Below are positions 35,938-44,118 of a stretch of DNA of 64,000 nt, piece after piece. Location: the NCBI RefSeq assembly GCF_000970755.1, contig NZ_KQ034007.1, positions 1,262,829 through 1,326,828 of the forward strand, read 5' to 3'. The position numbers were made by a program, and so were the translations under genes. The stretch comes from Lactobacillus kimbladii. GTDB taxonomy: Bacteria; Bacillota; Bacilli; Lactobacillales; Lactobacillaceae. The notes beneath the pieces are model-generated. The model did not search any database, was not told the DNA's origin, and saw only the letters and a program-made list of their open reading frames with translations. The first letter of the stretch is position 1, and every line of letters starts with the position of its first letter.

Positions 35938-37056
35938 TTATTGTAAATTCACTCCTGAGAGATCAACATTCTTTTCATCATCTTGACTTTCATCTTGAGT
36001 TTCATTTACCTCTTTATCAGTCAACGGCTTTTTAATAATTGCCAATAAAATTCCTGTTACTAATGAACCTGCTACTAAAGCAATTACAGCAACCAGCGGC
36101 TTAGACATAGCTGGAATTACAAAAATTCCGCCAGAAGGAACTGAGCTCTCATTGCCCCAGCCATAACTAATCATTCCTGTAATGCCACAGCCAATCCAAG
36201 TACAAGGCAAAGTCCGTAATAAGTCGTTCATTGCAATAGGAATAACACCTTCAGTTATCATGCAACATCCCATCGGAAAGGCTACTTCAATATTTTCAAT
36301 TTCTCTTTTGGTATAAATATTTTTATGAAATAGTTTGGCAAAAAAGTAAGACATAGTAATTCCAAATGGTGGCACCATGGCCGCTAGGACTTTAATTCCT
36401 TCAGGCCCTTTGATTCCATCAAGCAATAAGCCATCACAAATTAGGTTTGGAATTTTACTGATAGCTCCACCAAAATCAGCACAACCAATCCAGCCAATTA
36501 AGAAGCCATATAAGGCTCTTTGTGACCGATCTAAGCCAGTAATGAAATGATTAAGAGCGGTCGTGGCAGCAGTTAATGGTTGACCTAATAGGAAAAACAT
36601 AATCAGAGCTGTAAAAATTGCAGTAACAGTTGGTACTATTAACATAGGCATCAGTCCGTTAGCCCACCGAGGGACTTTAATTTTTCTAATACCTAGTGCG
36701 ATATAACCAGCAATAAATCCTCCAATGATACCGCCAAGAAAACCTGCTCCCAAAAAAGAAGCTATCTGTCCTGCAAGAAATCCAGGCGCAATACCCGGTC
36801 TATCGGCTATTGAATAACCAATATAACCGGCGATGAACGATGGTAATAATCCCATTCCCAGCACACCTAAAGTGGTCATGCTATTGGGAAAGTTCATTTG
36901 TGCAAGGCTTGTTACCTGCTTACCGCCCATCAGATTACCTATGGCTATCAATAATCCAGAAGCCACAACTAATGGCAACATGTATGAAATGGAAGTTAAC
37001 AGATGCTTTTTGACGGCTGATCCAGCTTTTTTAGCACCTGTGACAAATGTATTCAT
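35938..37056 (-). CDS. PTS fructose-type EIIC membrane component
   Basis: The 372 aa are mostly hydrophobic with about nine membrane segments. Fructose-family signatures include CMITEGVIPIAMNDLLR and GIGC...SYGWGNESSVPSGGIFV. The GCADFGGAISK segment stands where DMGGPVNK is usual. A charged acidic tail follows residue 345. It forms the channel for the sugar, with the EIIB and EIIA genes directly upstream (5 and 341 nt away). Confidence 0.92.
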   Translation of the reverse strand: MNTFVTGAKKAGSAVKKHLLTSISYMLPLVVASGLLIAIGNLMGGKQVTSLAQMNFPNSMTTLGVLGMGLLPSFIAGYIGYSIADRPGIAPGFLAGQIASFLGAGFLGGIIGGFIAGYIALGIRKIKVPRWANGLMPMLIVPTVTAIFTALIMFFLLGQPLTAATTALNHFITGLDRSQRALYGFLIGWIGCADFGGAISKIPNLICDGLLLDGIKGPEGIKVLAAMVPPFGITMSYFFAKLFHKNIYTKREIENIEVAFPMGCCMITEGVIPIAMNDLLRTLPCTWIGCGITGMISYGWGNESSVPSGGIFVIPAMSKPLVAVIALVAGSLVTGILLAIIKKPLTDKEVNETQDESQDDEKNVDLSGVNLQ

Positions 37057-37061
37057 TTAAA

Positions 37062-37391
37062 TCACTCCTTTTGACTCTTTTTTTCTTTCACTTCTTCTTC
37101 AATTTTTTCCAGCAATTGTTTGGGAGCCTTTACAACAAGAGAAGTACCTACTTTTACTGTCGGAATATTTTTAAAACGCTCGTTGCCAGTAGTTGCAATA
37201 TCAACAGCCAGCAATGCCACATCTGCCTCAGCTATTTGCTCAGGAGTTAATGCATTTTCTGTACCAATTGTTCCTTGAGTTTCAATGTGAATTTCATCCC
37301 CCAATTCTTTGGCTGCTTTTTCCAACTTTGCCTTAGCTAGGTAAGTATGGGCAATACCAGAAGTGCAAGCACAAACACAAACTATTTTCAT
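37062..37391 (-). CDS. PTS fructose-type EIIB component
   Basis: The 109 aa form a stand-alone EIIB of the fructose family. The phosphocysteine is C9 in CACTSGIAHTYLA, where most homologues have CPTGIAHT, so the residue after cysteine differs. It passes phosphate from EIIA to the sugar held by EIIC. It sits 5 nt before EIIC and 6 nt after EIIA. Confidence 0.93.
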   Translation of the reverse strand: MKIVCVCACTSGIAHTYLAKAKLEKAAKELGDEIHIETQGTIGTENALTPEQIAEADVALLAVDIATTGNERFKNIPTVKVGTSLVVKAPKQLLEKIEEEVKEKKSQKE

Positions 37392-37397
37392 AATTAA

Positions 37398-37874
37398 TCA
37401 TCTCCCTTTGTTTCCACACAAAAGATCAATAACATCTTTCTTATTTTTGGCGTCATGTAGCTTATCAATGAAATCATCATCAGACAGTAAAATTGCCACT
37501 CTTTGTAAAAGCTTTAGGTGCAACGTATCCGCATCTTGATCCCTGACTGCAAATAAAATTACGGCTGTAACTGGTTTATCATCTAAAGTTTCCCAAGGTA
37601 TAGGATGATCACTTAGACCAATCGCTATCATAGTATTTTTGACGGCTTTTGATTTGCCGTGTGGAATTGCCACCCCTTGACCAATTCCAGTTTCCCCTTC
37701 TTCTTCACGTAGAAATACGTCATCAATGAAGTCTTGGGTATTCGTAATATCGTCATCCTCTTTCAAAAGATTACTAAGCTCTTTAATTACATCTTTTTTA
37801 GTTTTTCCATTTAAATGAAGGTCAATCAAGTTTAAATTAATGACTTTCGCAATATTAATTTCTTTTTCAGCCAA
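37398..37874 (-). CDS. PTS fructose/mannitol-type EIIA component
   Basis: The 158 aa carry the active histidine H72 in GVAIPHGKS. Translation begins at TTG after AGGAGG. It takes phosphate from HPr. A second EIIA-like gene lies just upstream; this one has the complete PHG signature and is the better match for the transport EIIA. Confidence 0.92.
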   Translation of the reverse strand: MAEKEINIAKVINLNLIDLHLNGKTKKDVIKELSNLLKEDDDITNTQDFIDDVFLREEEGETGIGQGVAIPHGKSKAVKNTMIAIGLSDHPIPWETLDDKPVTAVILFAVRDQDADTLHLKLLQRVAILLSDDDFIDKLHDAKNKKDVIDLLCGNKGR

Positions 37875-37887
37875 ATTTTTTGACCTC

Positions 37888-38325
37888 CTATCTTTTTAAA
37901 ATCTGAACAATTTCAGTTGCACTTTCAGCTTTGTTTATTTCTGCAATAACATTGTCATCAGCCAACTTGTCGATGATCTGAATTATTTTTTTAAAGCTTT
38001 TGTTGGATTTTTTTATTATTCTAGGAACTATTAAACAGATAAGCGTATTAACCTTGGAATCATCAAGACAATCCCAGTCAGCGACTAGAGTTTGTGATTT
38101 TATAATTAATAGCCAAGGCGTAAAATCAAGTTCTAAAATTATGTGGGGAATGGCAATCCCTTTTACTAAAGCCGTATTAGCGGTTTTTTCTCTCGTTAAC
38201 AAGCTTTTTAAAACTGTTACTTTGCTCACCTCCATTTTGGGAGCGACAATATCAGCTATAATTTGAAAAGCCGCTTTTTGATCTGTTACATCAAAATCAT
38301 AACTTTCAAGCAAAATTTCGTTCAT
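37888..38325 (-). CDS. EIIA-like protein, probably the detached EIIA domain of the PRD regulator
   Basis: The 145 aa resemble a fructose/mannitol-type EIIA with H61 in GIAIPHIIL, but the usual glycine after PH is absent. Its start overlaps the end of the PRD regulator gene by 20 nt in another frame. LicR/MtlR-type regulators end in an EIIB then an EIIA domain; here the regulator stops after EIIB, and this gene supplies an EIIA. I infer a regulatory role rather than transport. A sequencing frameshift cannot be excluded. Confidence 0.8.
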   Translation of the reverse strand: MNEILLESYDFDVTDQKAAFQIIADIVAPKMEVSKVTVLKSLLTREKTANTALVKGIAIPHIILELDFTPWLLIIKSQTLVADWDCLDDSKVNTLICLIVPRIIKKSNKSFKKIIQIIDKLADDNVIAEINKAESATEIVQILKR

Positions 38326-39796
38326 TAATGATGTTCCTTACTACATTTCTGACTTTCTGTTCATCCTTTTTCGTAAAAAAGGCACTTACTAATTCGACAG
38401 GAATCTTTCCGTGATAATTAATAGGAACTGTACTAATTAGCAATTCAATTTCAGGCTCATTTTTGATAATACTTTCAACATCATAATTTGAAGCTAACCC
38501 AACAATTTCAATTTCAGGGATTGAATTTTTTATCTTGGTGGAAATAATTCCGGAAGTCCCAATACCTGTTGTGCAAATAACATAGGCCTTAATCTTCTTA
38601 TTTGATTTATTATTTTCTTCATAATATTTAGCAAAGTACAAACAGATAAATCCAGTTTCATCATCCGAGATTACCGGTAAATTAAATTTTTGACTTGCTA
38701 AGGTGGCAGCTTTTTTAGTGGCAGTAAAAACTTGCGGATATTCTAGTTTAATATCTTTTAAAAGGGCATTTGGTAAGGATATCTTCATTTTCAGCCTGCT
38801 AATCATGGCCAAAACATGATTTTTAATTTCATCTTTTATAGAAGGTGAAAAGCTGCAATGTAAATAAGCGGAAACTTTGGAAATAAAAAAGTCGGTAACC
38901 TGATCTGCCAAATCGCGATCATCAAGAACAATGCCATCAAATGAATTAAAGCGAGAAGTTAGCAGATACTTAAATAAGTAATAAACTTCGGAATCTAATT
39001 CTTCTCCTTTAAAGCCTAGATACTTTTTCATGTTTGATACAATACTTTTGCAAATGCTAAAAATTTCAGGATTCATTTTAATTTCTGTTTGCAAACTGGT
39101 ATCTAGAGAAATTGACTTATCCATTGCCTTAAATTTTTTTGCCCTAATCAAAAGAACATAAATATGAGCAAAGAAATTTATATTATACGGATAAGGTAAA
39201 GAGCCATTTAAAACTCGCAGTGCCATTTCGACCTGGCTCAAAGCAAAATTAAAATCCTTTTGATCTAATTGAGAAGTATTTTTTCGCAAAGTTTCAATGT
39301 CCGTAGACTTATTAATGTGAAGAACTACCTCCATCAAAGCACTTCTGATGTCTTTTTCATTGCCAGTAATCTTTACAGATCTTTGTTTGCTTTCAAGTTT
39401 TAAATTCCACTTACTTATTCTTTTACCGATTTGCTTTTCATCATTTCTCAAGACAGGTTCGCTTATATACAAACTGTTAACTAAGTCATAAATTTTAACA
39501 TCATTGGGGGATGCAAAAAGCAATTTTGCCAGCATGTTCTCCTGTCTTAGTTGTGTTGATGAATCATTATGGACATTGTTATTTGCCACATTTAGATAAT
39601 TTGAATAGTTTAGCTCATAGCCCCGCCCCCTTTGAGAAATAATTATTGGTTGAGAATATTTTTTATTGATACTATTGATATGGCGAGCAATTGTTTTTTT
39701 CGAAACATTTAAACCATTTGATAGTTCCTCAGAAGTAATGAACTTATTGTGAAGCTTGAGATAATCAATAATTTCTTGACTAATTTCTTTATGCAC
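38306..39796 (-). CDS. PRD-containing transcriptional regulator of the fructose-type PTS operon (MtlR/LicR-like)
   Basis: The start is GTG after AGGAGG. The 496 aa have an N-terminal HTH (about 10-65, with VSKKTIARHINSINKKY), a PRD-like helical middle, and a C-terminal EIIB-like domain with C408 in VICTTGIGTSG. The EIIA domain common in this family is missing and appears as the next gene. In the second PRD the expected histidine of the EIGYxALH-type motif reads ETGFICLYF, with Tyr. It is the first gene of the operon and probably activates it. Confidence 0.88.
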   Translation of the reverse strand: MHKEISQEIIDYLKLHNKFITSEELSNGLNVSKKTIARHINSINKKYSQPIIISQRGRGYELNYSNYLNVANNNVHNDSSTQLRQENMLAKLLFASPNDVKIYDLVNSLYISEPVLRNDEKQIGKRISKWNLKLESKQRSVKITGNEKDIRSALMEVVLHINKSTDIETLRKNTSQLDQKDFNFALSQVEMALRVLNGSLPYPYNINFFAHIYVLLIRAKKFKAMDKSISLDTSLQTEIKMNPEIFSICKSIVSNMKKYLGFKGEELDSEVYYLFKYLLTSRFNSFDGIVLDDRDLADQVTDFFISKVSAYLHCSFSPSIKDEIKNHVLAMISRLKMKISLPNALLKDIKLEYPQVFTATKKAATLASQKFNLPVISDDETGFICLYFAKYYEENNKSNKKIKAYVICTTGIGTSGIISTKIKNSIPEIEIVGLASNYDVESIIKNEPEIELLISTVPINYHGKIPVELVSAFFTKKDEQKVRNVVRNIINERNFA

Positions 39797-39832
39797 TGGT
39801 CATACCTCCTGATATTTTTATTTTGCCATTCA

Positions 39833-39846
39833 TGTAAACGCTTAAA
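39833..39846 (-). promoter_or_regulatory. cre-like site upstream of the PRD regulator
   Basis: The minus strand reads TTTAAGCGTTTACA and differs from TGWAANCGNTNWCA at one position. It lies 37 bp before the start codon, where CcpA binding would block elongation. Confidence 0.55.
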
Positions 39847-39851
39847 TAATT

Positions 39852-39885
39852 AAAAAGTGTCCGTTGTTTGTTTCTACAACGGACA
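39852..39885 (-). terminator. Hairpin with T-run 56 bp before the PRD regulator start
   Basis: TGTCCGTTGT (39858-39867) pairs with 39876-39885, and the minus strand continues ACTTTTTAATT. It may be a second terminator behind the aldo/keto reductase or an attenuator in the regulator leader. Confidence 0.65.
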
Positions 39886-39970
39886 TTTATATTAATTGTA
39901 AGTAAAAATAAGCTTATCAAGAAGTTACTTTATTAGTTATAAATCGACTTAATTTAAATTTTTTAAATAC

Positions 39971-40005
39971 AAAAAACCTTCTATGCTGAAAATCAGTTTA
40001 GAAGG
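39971..40005 (-). terminator. Terminator after the aldo/keto reductase
   Basis: A 7-bp stem, CCTTCTA (39977-39983) with 39999-40005, extends internally, and is followed by TTTTTT on the minus strand. The 120-bp stretch between it and the reductase stop holds nothing that I recognise. Confidence 0.7.
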
Positions 40006-40124
40006 CAAGTTTGGTATTTGATTGTTTTTATTATCAAGTTAAATCAAGAAATTAACTTTATATTCCGATAACTTATTCGAAAAATTTAAACTATAGTTTA
40101 CTTTAGAAGATTTGAAGTATTCTT

Positions 40125-40988
40125 TTATCTTTTTCCACCAAATACTGGAAAATGACTCGAAGTGCCATAATCAAAATTATGAATATTCTCCAAAGTTTTC
40201 ATGTCTACATCACTTATTTCAAAATTCAATTCTGAATTTTGTTTCATATGTTCTGGATTTACAGACTTAGGTAAAACTACGGTATTAAGTTGCCAATCGT
40301 AACGAATACAAAGTTGTGCAACTGAAACTTGATATTTTTCTGCCATACTCTTAATAGTATTATTCGTCAGAGCCTCACCGTGAGCAACAGGCGAAAATGA
40401 CTCCACAACGATGTCATGTTCTTGACAAAAATTAATCAACTTTTTTGGTGTTGCTCCAATATGACACAAAATTTGATTTACCATTGGTTTAACATCACTG
40501 TTGTCAAATAAATTCTGCAAATCCTTCGGCTGAAAACTGGAAACACCAATTGCGCGTAATTTTCCTTCTTTCATAGCATCTGTTAATGCTCGCCAAGTCT
40601 CTAGATTTCCTTCAAAATGGCGATCATCTGACTGATTAACTTCCTTCCAAGGTTGAGGATTGTGAATAATCATCATATCTAAATAGTCAAGATCCATGCG
40701 AGTAAGGGTTTCATCAATTGACTTTTTAGCTTCTTGATAATTTTTGATTTCAGCCTCTACTTTAGAATTAACAAAGATTTGATCACGGCTAATACCTGAA
40801 TCTTTGATACCCTGACCAACTCCTTTTTCGTTATGATATGCCTGAGCAGTATCAATATGCCGGTAACCCATTTTTAAGGCATTTTTCACAGGTGCAGCTA
40901 CTTCATTATCCGGGATTTTCCAGGTTCCTAATGCTAGTTTAGGGATTTTTACCCCATTATTAAGTGTAAATGTTTCTTCAAAAATCAT
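40125..40988 (-). CDS. Aldo/keto reductase
   Basis: The 287 aa keep the full catalytic tetrad: D46 and Y51 in DTAQAYHNE, K76 in FVNSKVEAE and H109 in MMIIHNPQPW. The C-terminal LPKSVNPEHMKQN is the usual NADP(H) site. It reduces aldehydes or ketones in the cytoplasm; the natural substrate is unknown. Its promoter has the architecture of a MerR-type activated promoter (see 41016-41046), which suggests induction by reactive carbonyl or oxidative stress. Confidence 0.92.
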   Translation of the reverse strand: MIFEETFTLNNGVKIPKLALGTWKIPDNEVAAPVKNALKMGYRHIDTAQAYHNEKGVGQGIKDSGISRDQIFVNSKVEAEIKNYQEAKKSIDETLTRMDLDYLDMMIIHNPQPWKEVNQSDDRHFEGNLETWRALTDAMKEGKLRAIGVSSFQPKDLQNLFDNSDVKPMVNQILCHIGATPKKLINFCQEHDIVVESFSPVAHGEALTNNTIKSMAEKYQVSVAQLCIRYDWQLNTVVLPKSVNPEHMKQNSELNFEISDVDMKTLENIHNFDYGTSSHFPVFGGKR

Positions 40989-41015
40989 GTTTATCCCTCC
41001 ATACTTCTTTTCTTG

Positions 41016-41046
41016 AGTATAACGCTTAAATTAGACTTTAAGTCAA
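41016..41046 (-). promoter_or_regulatory. MerR-type promoter of the aldo/keto reductase
   Basis: On the minus strand TTGACT (41041-41046) and TATACT (41016-41021) are 19 bp apart. Within the spacer lies a dyad, CTTAAA (41037-41042) and TTTAAG (41025-41030) with six bases between. A 19-bp spacer holding a dyad is the hallmark of MerR-family operators. No merR gene is in the window. Confidence 0.65.
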
Positions 41047-41112
41047 TTTATTTCATTTAGATTTTATGATATTTTTGTTTACAATTAAATGTATATATCC
41101 GAGAAGGTAAAA

Positions 41113-41349
41113 ATGAAATATGTTTATCTAATGCGTAACGGACAAACTTTGTTTAATGTCCAACATAAGATCCAGGGATTTTGTGATTCACCTCTAACTT
41201 CTTTAGGAATTAAACAAGCAAAAGAACCGAAAAAAGAATATTTTGAACATGAGAAAGTCAAATTAGAAGAGGCACATTTTTCAGTCTTAAAATATAATTA
41301 TGAAAATAATGTTTTTCGTTTGCAATCGATTTTTAATCCCAGTTGTTAA
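41113..41349 (+). pseudogene. Remnant of a histidine phosphatase (phosphoglycerate mutase-like)
   Basis: From the ATG at 41113 (after GAGAAGG) the frame gives 78 aa. The first 35 match the N-terminus of histidine phosphatases, but the catalytic RHG reads RNG (YLMRNGQTLFN), so the phosphorylated histidine is gone. The second half resembles only the C-terminal tail of the family (HFSVLKYNYENNVFRL). A normal member has about 200 aa, so the middle was deleted. Function is unlikely. Confidence 0.78.
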
Positions 41350-41351
41350 AA

Positions 41352-41384
41352 TAAAAAAGAGACCAATCATTCAGATTGATCTCT
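41352..41384 (-). terminator. Terminator after fba
   Basis: An 11-bp stem (41358-41368 with 41374-41384, one G-U pair) is followed by TTTTTTATTT on the minus strand, 20 nt beyond the fba stop. Confidence 0.85.
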
Positions 41385-41404
41385 CTTATATTATAATTAT
41401 TAAA

Positions 41405-42319
41405 TTATTCCAAGTTCAATGAACTCTTGTCAAAACCTGCTGACTTAATCTTGTCATCAATTGATGGAGTACCAAGCCAAGTGATCATTTCCTTCATTGA
41501 AGCTGTAATTGCTTCTGTACCTGGAAGAAGAAGCTTACGAGGATCGTAACCCTTGTTCTCTTTATCTTCATCCTTATGTGCTTCAAAGTACTTACGAGTA
41601 GCAGCTTGGAAAGCTAATTGAAATTCAGTGTTAATGTTAACTTTAGAAATTCCGAGAGAAATAGCCTTCTTAACTTGGTCTTCAGGAATACCTGAACCAC
41701 CATGTAATACCAATGGAACAGAAACTGCATCAGCAATTTCCTTCAAACGATCAAAGTTTAAACCTTTCCAGCCTTCTGGATAAACACCATGGATATTGCC
41801 AATACCACAAGCAAGTTTGTCAACACCTGCAGCTACGAAAGTTTTTGCGTCTTCAACAGAAGCAAGTTCACCACCATCGGCACCTTGATTTTCACCAATT
41901 TTACCGATTTCGGCCTCAACTGAAATGCCACGTTCATGCGCCAACTTAACAATTTCTTTAGTTTGAGCTAAGTTCTCTTCAGTTGGTAATGCATGACCAT
42001 CAAACATAACTGATGAGTAACCAAGAGCAATACATTCTTTAGCAGCTTCAAAGCTACCGTGATCTAAGTTCAATACAACTGGAACAGAAATATCCATCGC
42101 ATCAATTTCGTCTTCAACTAAGTCCTTAGCAACTTTATAGCCACCCATGTACTTAGCTGCACCCATTGACACCTGAATTAAAACTGGGGTTCTTGTTTCC
42201 TCAGCTGCCTGTAAAATTGCACGTGTCCATTCCAAGTTGTTAGTGTTATAAGCACCTACTGCATAATGGTTTTTACGAGCATCTTTAAAGATTTGATTAC
42301 CATTATCTAAATATGCCAT
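41405..42319 (-). CDS. fba: Fructose-bisphosphate aldolase, class II (glycolytic)
   Basis: The 304-aa enzyme splits fructose 1,6-bisphosphate. Zinc and substrate segments are NLDHGSFE, the EAEIGKIGENQG segment, CGIGNIHGVYP, VLHGGSG and KVNINTEFQLAF. The strong AGGAGG site, own promoter and own terminator suit a highly expressed glycolytic gene. Codon use looks biased to frequent codons. The aldolase at 34.9 kb is a divergent paralogue. Confidence 0.95.
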   Translation of the reverse strand: MAYLDNGNQIFKDARKNHYAVGAYNTNNLEWTRAILQAAEETRTPVLIQVSMGAAKYMGGYKVAKDLVEDEIDAMDISVPVVLNLDHGSFEAAKECIALGYSSVMFDGHALPTEENLAQTKEIVKLAHERGISVEAEIGKIGENQGADGGELASVEDAKTFVAAGVDKLACGIGNIHGVYPEGWKGLNFDRLKEIADAVSVPLVLHGGSGIPEDQVKKAISLGISKVNINTEFQLAFQAATRKYFEAHKDEDKENKGYDPRKLLLPGTEAITASMKEMITWLGTPSIDDKIKSAGFDKSSLNLE

Positions 42320-42350
42320 TAAATATACCTCCTATTAAACTTACAGTCAT

Positions 42351-42380
42351 ATTGTATCGTATTAATTAATCGTTGAACAA
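42351..42380 (-). promoter_or_regulatory. Promoter of fba
   Basis: TTGTTC (42375-42380) and TACAAT (42351-42356) are 18 bp apart on the minus strand, about 30 bp before the start codon region. Confidence 0.6.
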
Positions 42381-42392
42381 TCTTTTATTTGA

Positions 42393-42406
42393 TGTAAACG
42401 TTATTA
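42393..42406 (+). promoter_or_regulatory. cre-like site upstream of the fba promoter
   Basis: TGTAAACGTTATTA differs from TGWAANCGNTNWCA at one position. It is 13 bp upstream of the fba -35, a position associated with CcpA activation of glycolytic and overflow genes. This is a weak match and may be chance. Confidence 0.4.
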
Positions 42407-42416
42407 TTTAAAACTT

Positions 42417-44102
42417 TTACATTTCTTTAGGAGCATTCACACCTAATAGACGCAAAGATTCAGTTAAAACAATTGAAGTTGCCTGAACTAGTGCCAATCG
42501 AGCACTAATTTGATCATCATCTACTAAAACTTTAACATTTGCATAATACTTGTTAAATTTCTTAGCTAAATCAAGAGCAAACTTAGCAATAACTGATGGT
42601 TCAAACTTATCACTGCTGCGAGCAATGATACGAGGAAAATCAGCAAGGGACTTAGCAACACCAAAAGACCAGTCATCATCAATTTGTATATCTGTTAATT
42701 GCGGTTCGTGACCTTGAACGGCTGCCTTGCGCAAAACACTTTGTGCACGAGCATTTGTATACTGCACATATGGACCTGTGTCACCTTCAAAACGAACAAC
42801 TTCATCAAGGTCAAAGTCAAAGTTTTCAGTTCTTTCATTCTTTAAATCATGAAAAATAACTGCGCCAACTCCAACATCATGAGCTACTTGATCTTTATTG
42901 GTCAAATCAGGATTTTTCTGCTCAATTTGTTTTTGAGCTAGTTTAACGGCATCTTGTAAAACTTGATCAAGAAAAACCACATTGCCTTTTCTAGTAGATA
43001 ACTTTTTACCATTTTGAGTAATCAAGCCGAAAGGAACATGGTAAATTTCATCAGCCCAATCATAACCCATTTTTTTCAAAACAGATTTTAATTCCACAAA
43101 GTGCTGAGCCTGCTCATTACCGACTACGTAAAGCATTTTGACAAAATGATAAGTTTTCATACGATAAATTGCAGCTGCCAAATCACGTGTTAAGTAGATA
43201 CTCGTACCGTCAGATTTAACAATCAAAGCTGGATTTTTATCTTCACCCATGTCAACCACTTGTGCACCGCGAGATTCATGTAAAAGTCCCTTCTCTTTTA
43301 GTTCATCAATCACGGGTTGCATTTTATCGTTAAAGAAAGCTTCACCTTTATAAGAATCAAAAGTAACTCCTAATTCTTTGTAAATACGGTTGAAATCAGC
43401 TAAAGATACATCACGGAACCATTGCCATAATTTAACTGCTTCCGGATCACCGTCTTCTAGTTTTTTAAACCATGCACGTCCCTCATCATCAAGTTCTGGA
43501 TGCTTTTCAGCTTCTTTGTGAAACTTGACGTAATATTTAAATAAATTCATGATGGGGTCTTTTTTAACGTCTTCTTCAACGCCCCAGTGCTTGTAGGCCG
43601 CTATTAATTTACCAAATTGCGTGCCGTAATCACCCAAATAGTTGATTTTAATTGGTGTGTAACCAACTTTTTGCAGGGTCTTGGCAATTGAATTGCCAAT
43701 TACTGTTGACCTTAAGTGCCCCATCGACATTGGTTTTGCAATGTTGGGGCTAGACATATCAATAGGAACATTCCCCTCTCCCAATTTTTGGTCACCATAA
43801 TGTTCTTTTTGTTGCAAGATTTCTGTGAGAGTTTGTGAAATCAACTTGCTGTGATTGATAGAAAAATTAACGTAGGGTCCAACAGCTTTAATTGCAGCAA
43901 AGTCGCTGCTTTTTAGTTTGTCTGCAATATTTTGCGCAATAACTACAGGATTTTGATGCAGCACTTTTGCCAATGCAAAGGCTGGAAAAGCATAGTCACC
44001 CATTTTTTCATTTTTTGGTCTTTCAATTAATGAATTGATTTGATCTTTGGGAAGGTCAACCTGACTAGCGATTAAGTCAACTACCTTATCTTTAAAATCC
44101 AT
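42417..44102 (-). CDS. argS: Arginyl-tRNA synthetase
   Basis: The 561-aa class I enzyme charges tRNA-Arg. The HIGH motif reads SMGH (126-129), and the KMSKS motif reads KLSTRKG, a common ArgRS variant. A short N-terminal Add-1 domain and a C-terminal DALR helical domain (ARLALVQATSIVLTESLRLLG) are present. A T-box leader controls it. There is no terminator before the fba promoter. Confidence 0.96.
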   Translation of the reverse strand: MDFKDKVVDLIASQVDLPKDQINSLIERPKNEKMGDYAFPAFALAKVLHQNPVVIAQNIADKLKSSDFAAIKAVGPYVNFSINHSKLISQTLTEILQQKEHYGDQKLGEGNVPIDMSSPNIAKPMSMGHLRSTVIGNSIAKTLQKVGYTPIKINYLGDYGTQFGKLIAAYKHWGVEEDVKKDPIMNLFKYYVKFHKEAEKHPELDDEGRAWFKKLEDGDPEAVKLWQWFRDVSLADFNRIYKELGVTFDSYKGEAFFNDKMQPVIDELKEKGLLHESRGAQVVDMGEDKNPALIVKSDGTSIYLTRDLAAAIYRMKTYHFVKMLYVVGNEQAQHFVELKSVLKKMGYDWADEIYHVPFGLITQNGKKLSTRKGNVVFLDQVLQDAVKLAQKQIEQKNPDLTNKDQVAHDVGVGAVIFHDLKNERTENFDFDLDEVVRFEGDTGPYVQYTNARAQSVLRKAAVQGHEPQLTDIQIDDDWSFGVAKSLADFPRIIARSSDKFEPSVIAKFALDLAKKFNKYYANVKVLVDDDQISARLALVQATSIVLTESLRLLGVNAPKEM

Positions 44103-44118
44103 TTTTCCTCCTAAATGC

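Noticed and set aside
38306-38325. A AAT TTT heptamer near the end of the PRD regulator, as a programmed -1 frameshift into EIIA
   Set aside because: The EIIA frame is +1 relative to the regulator, so a -1 slip does not enter it. The EIIA gene also has its own ATG inside the overlap; coupled translation explains the layout.
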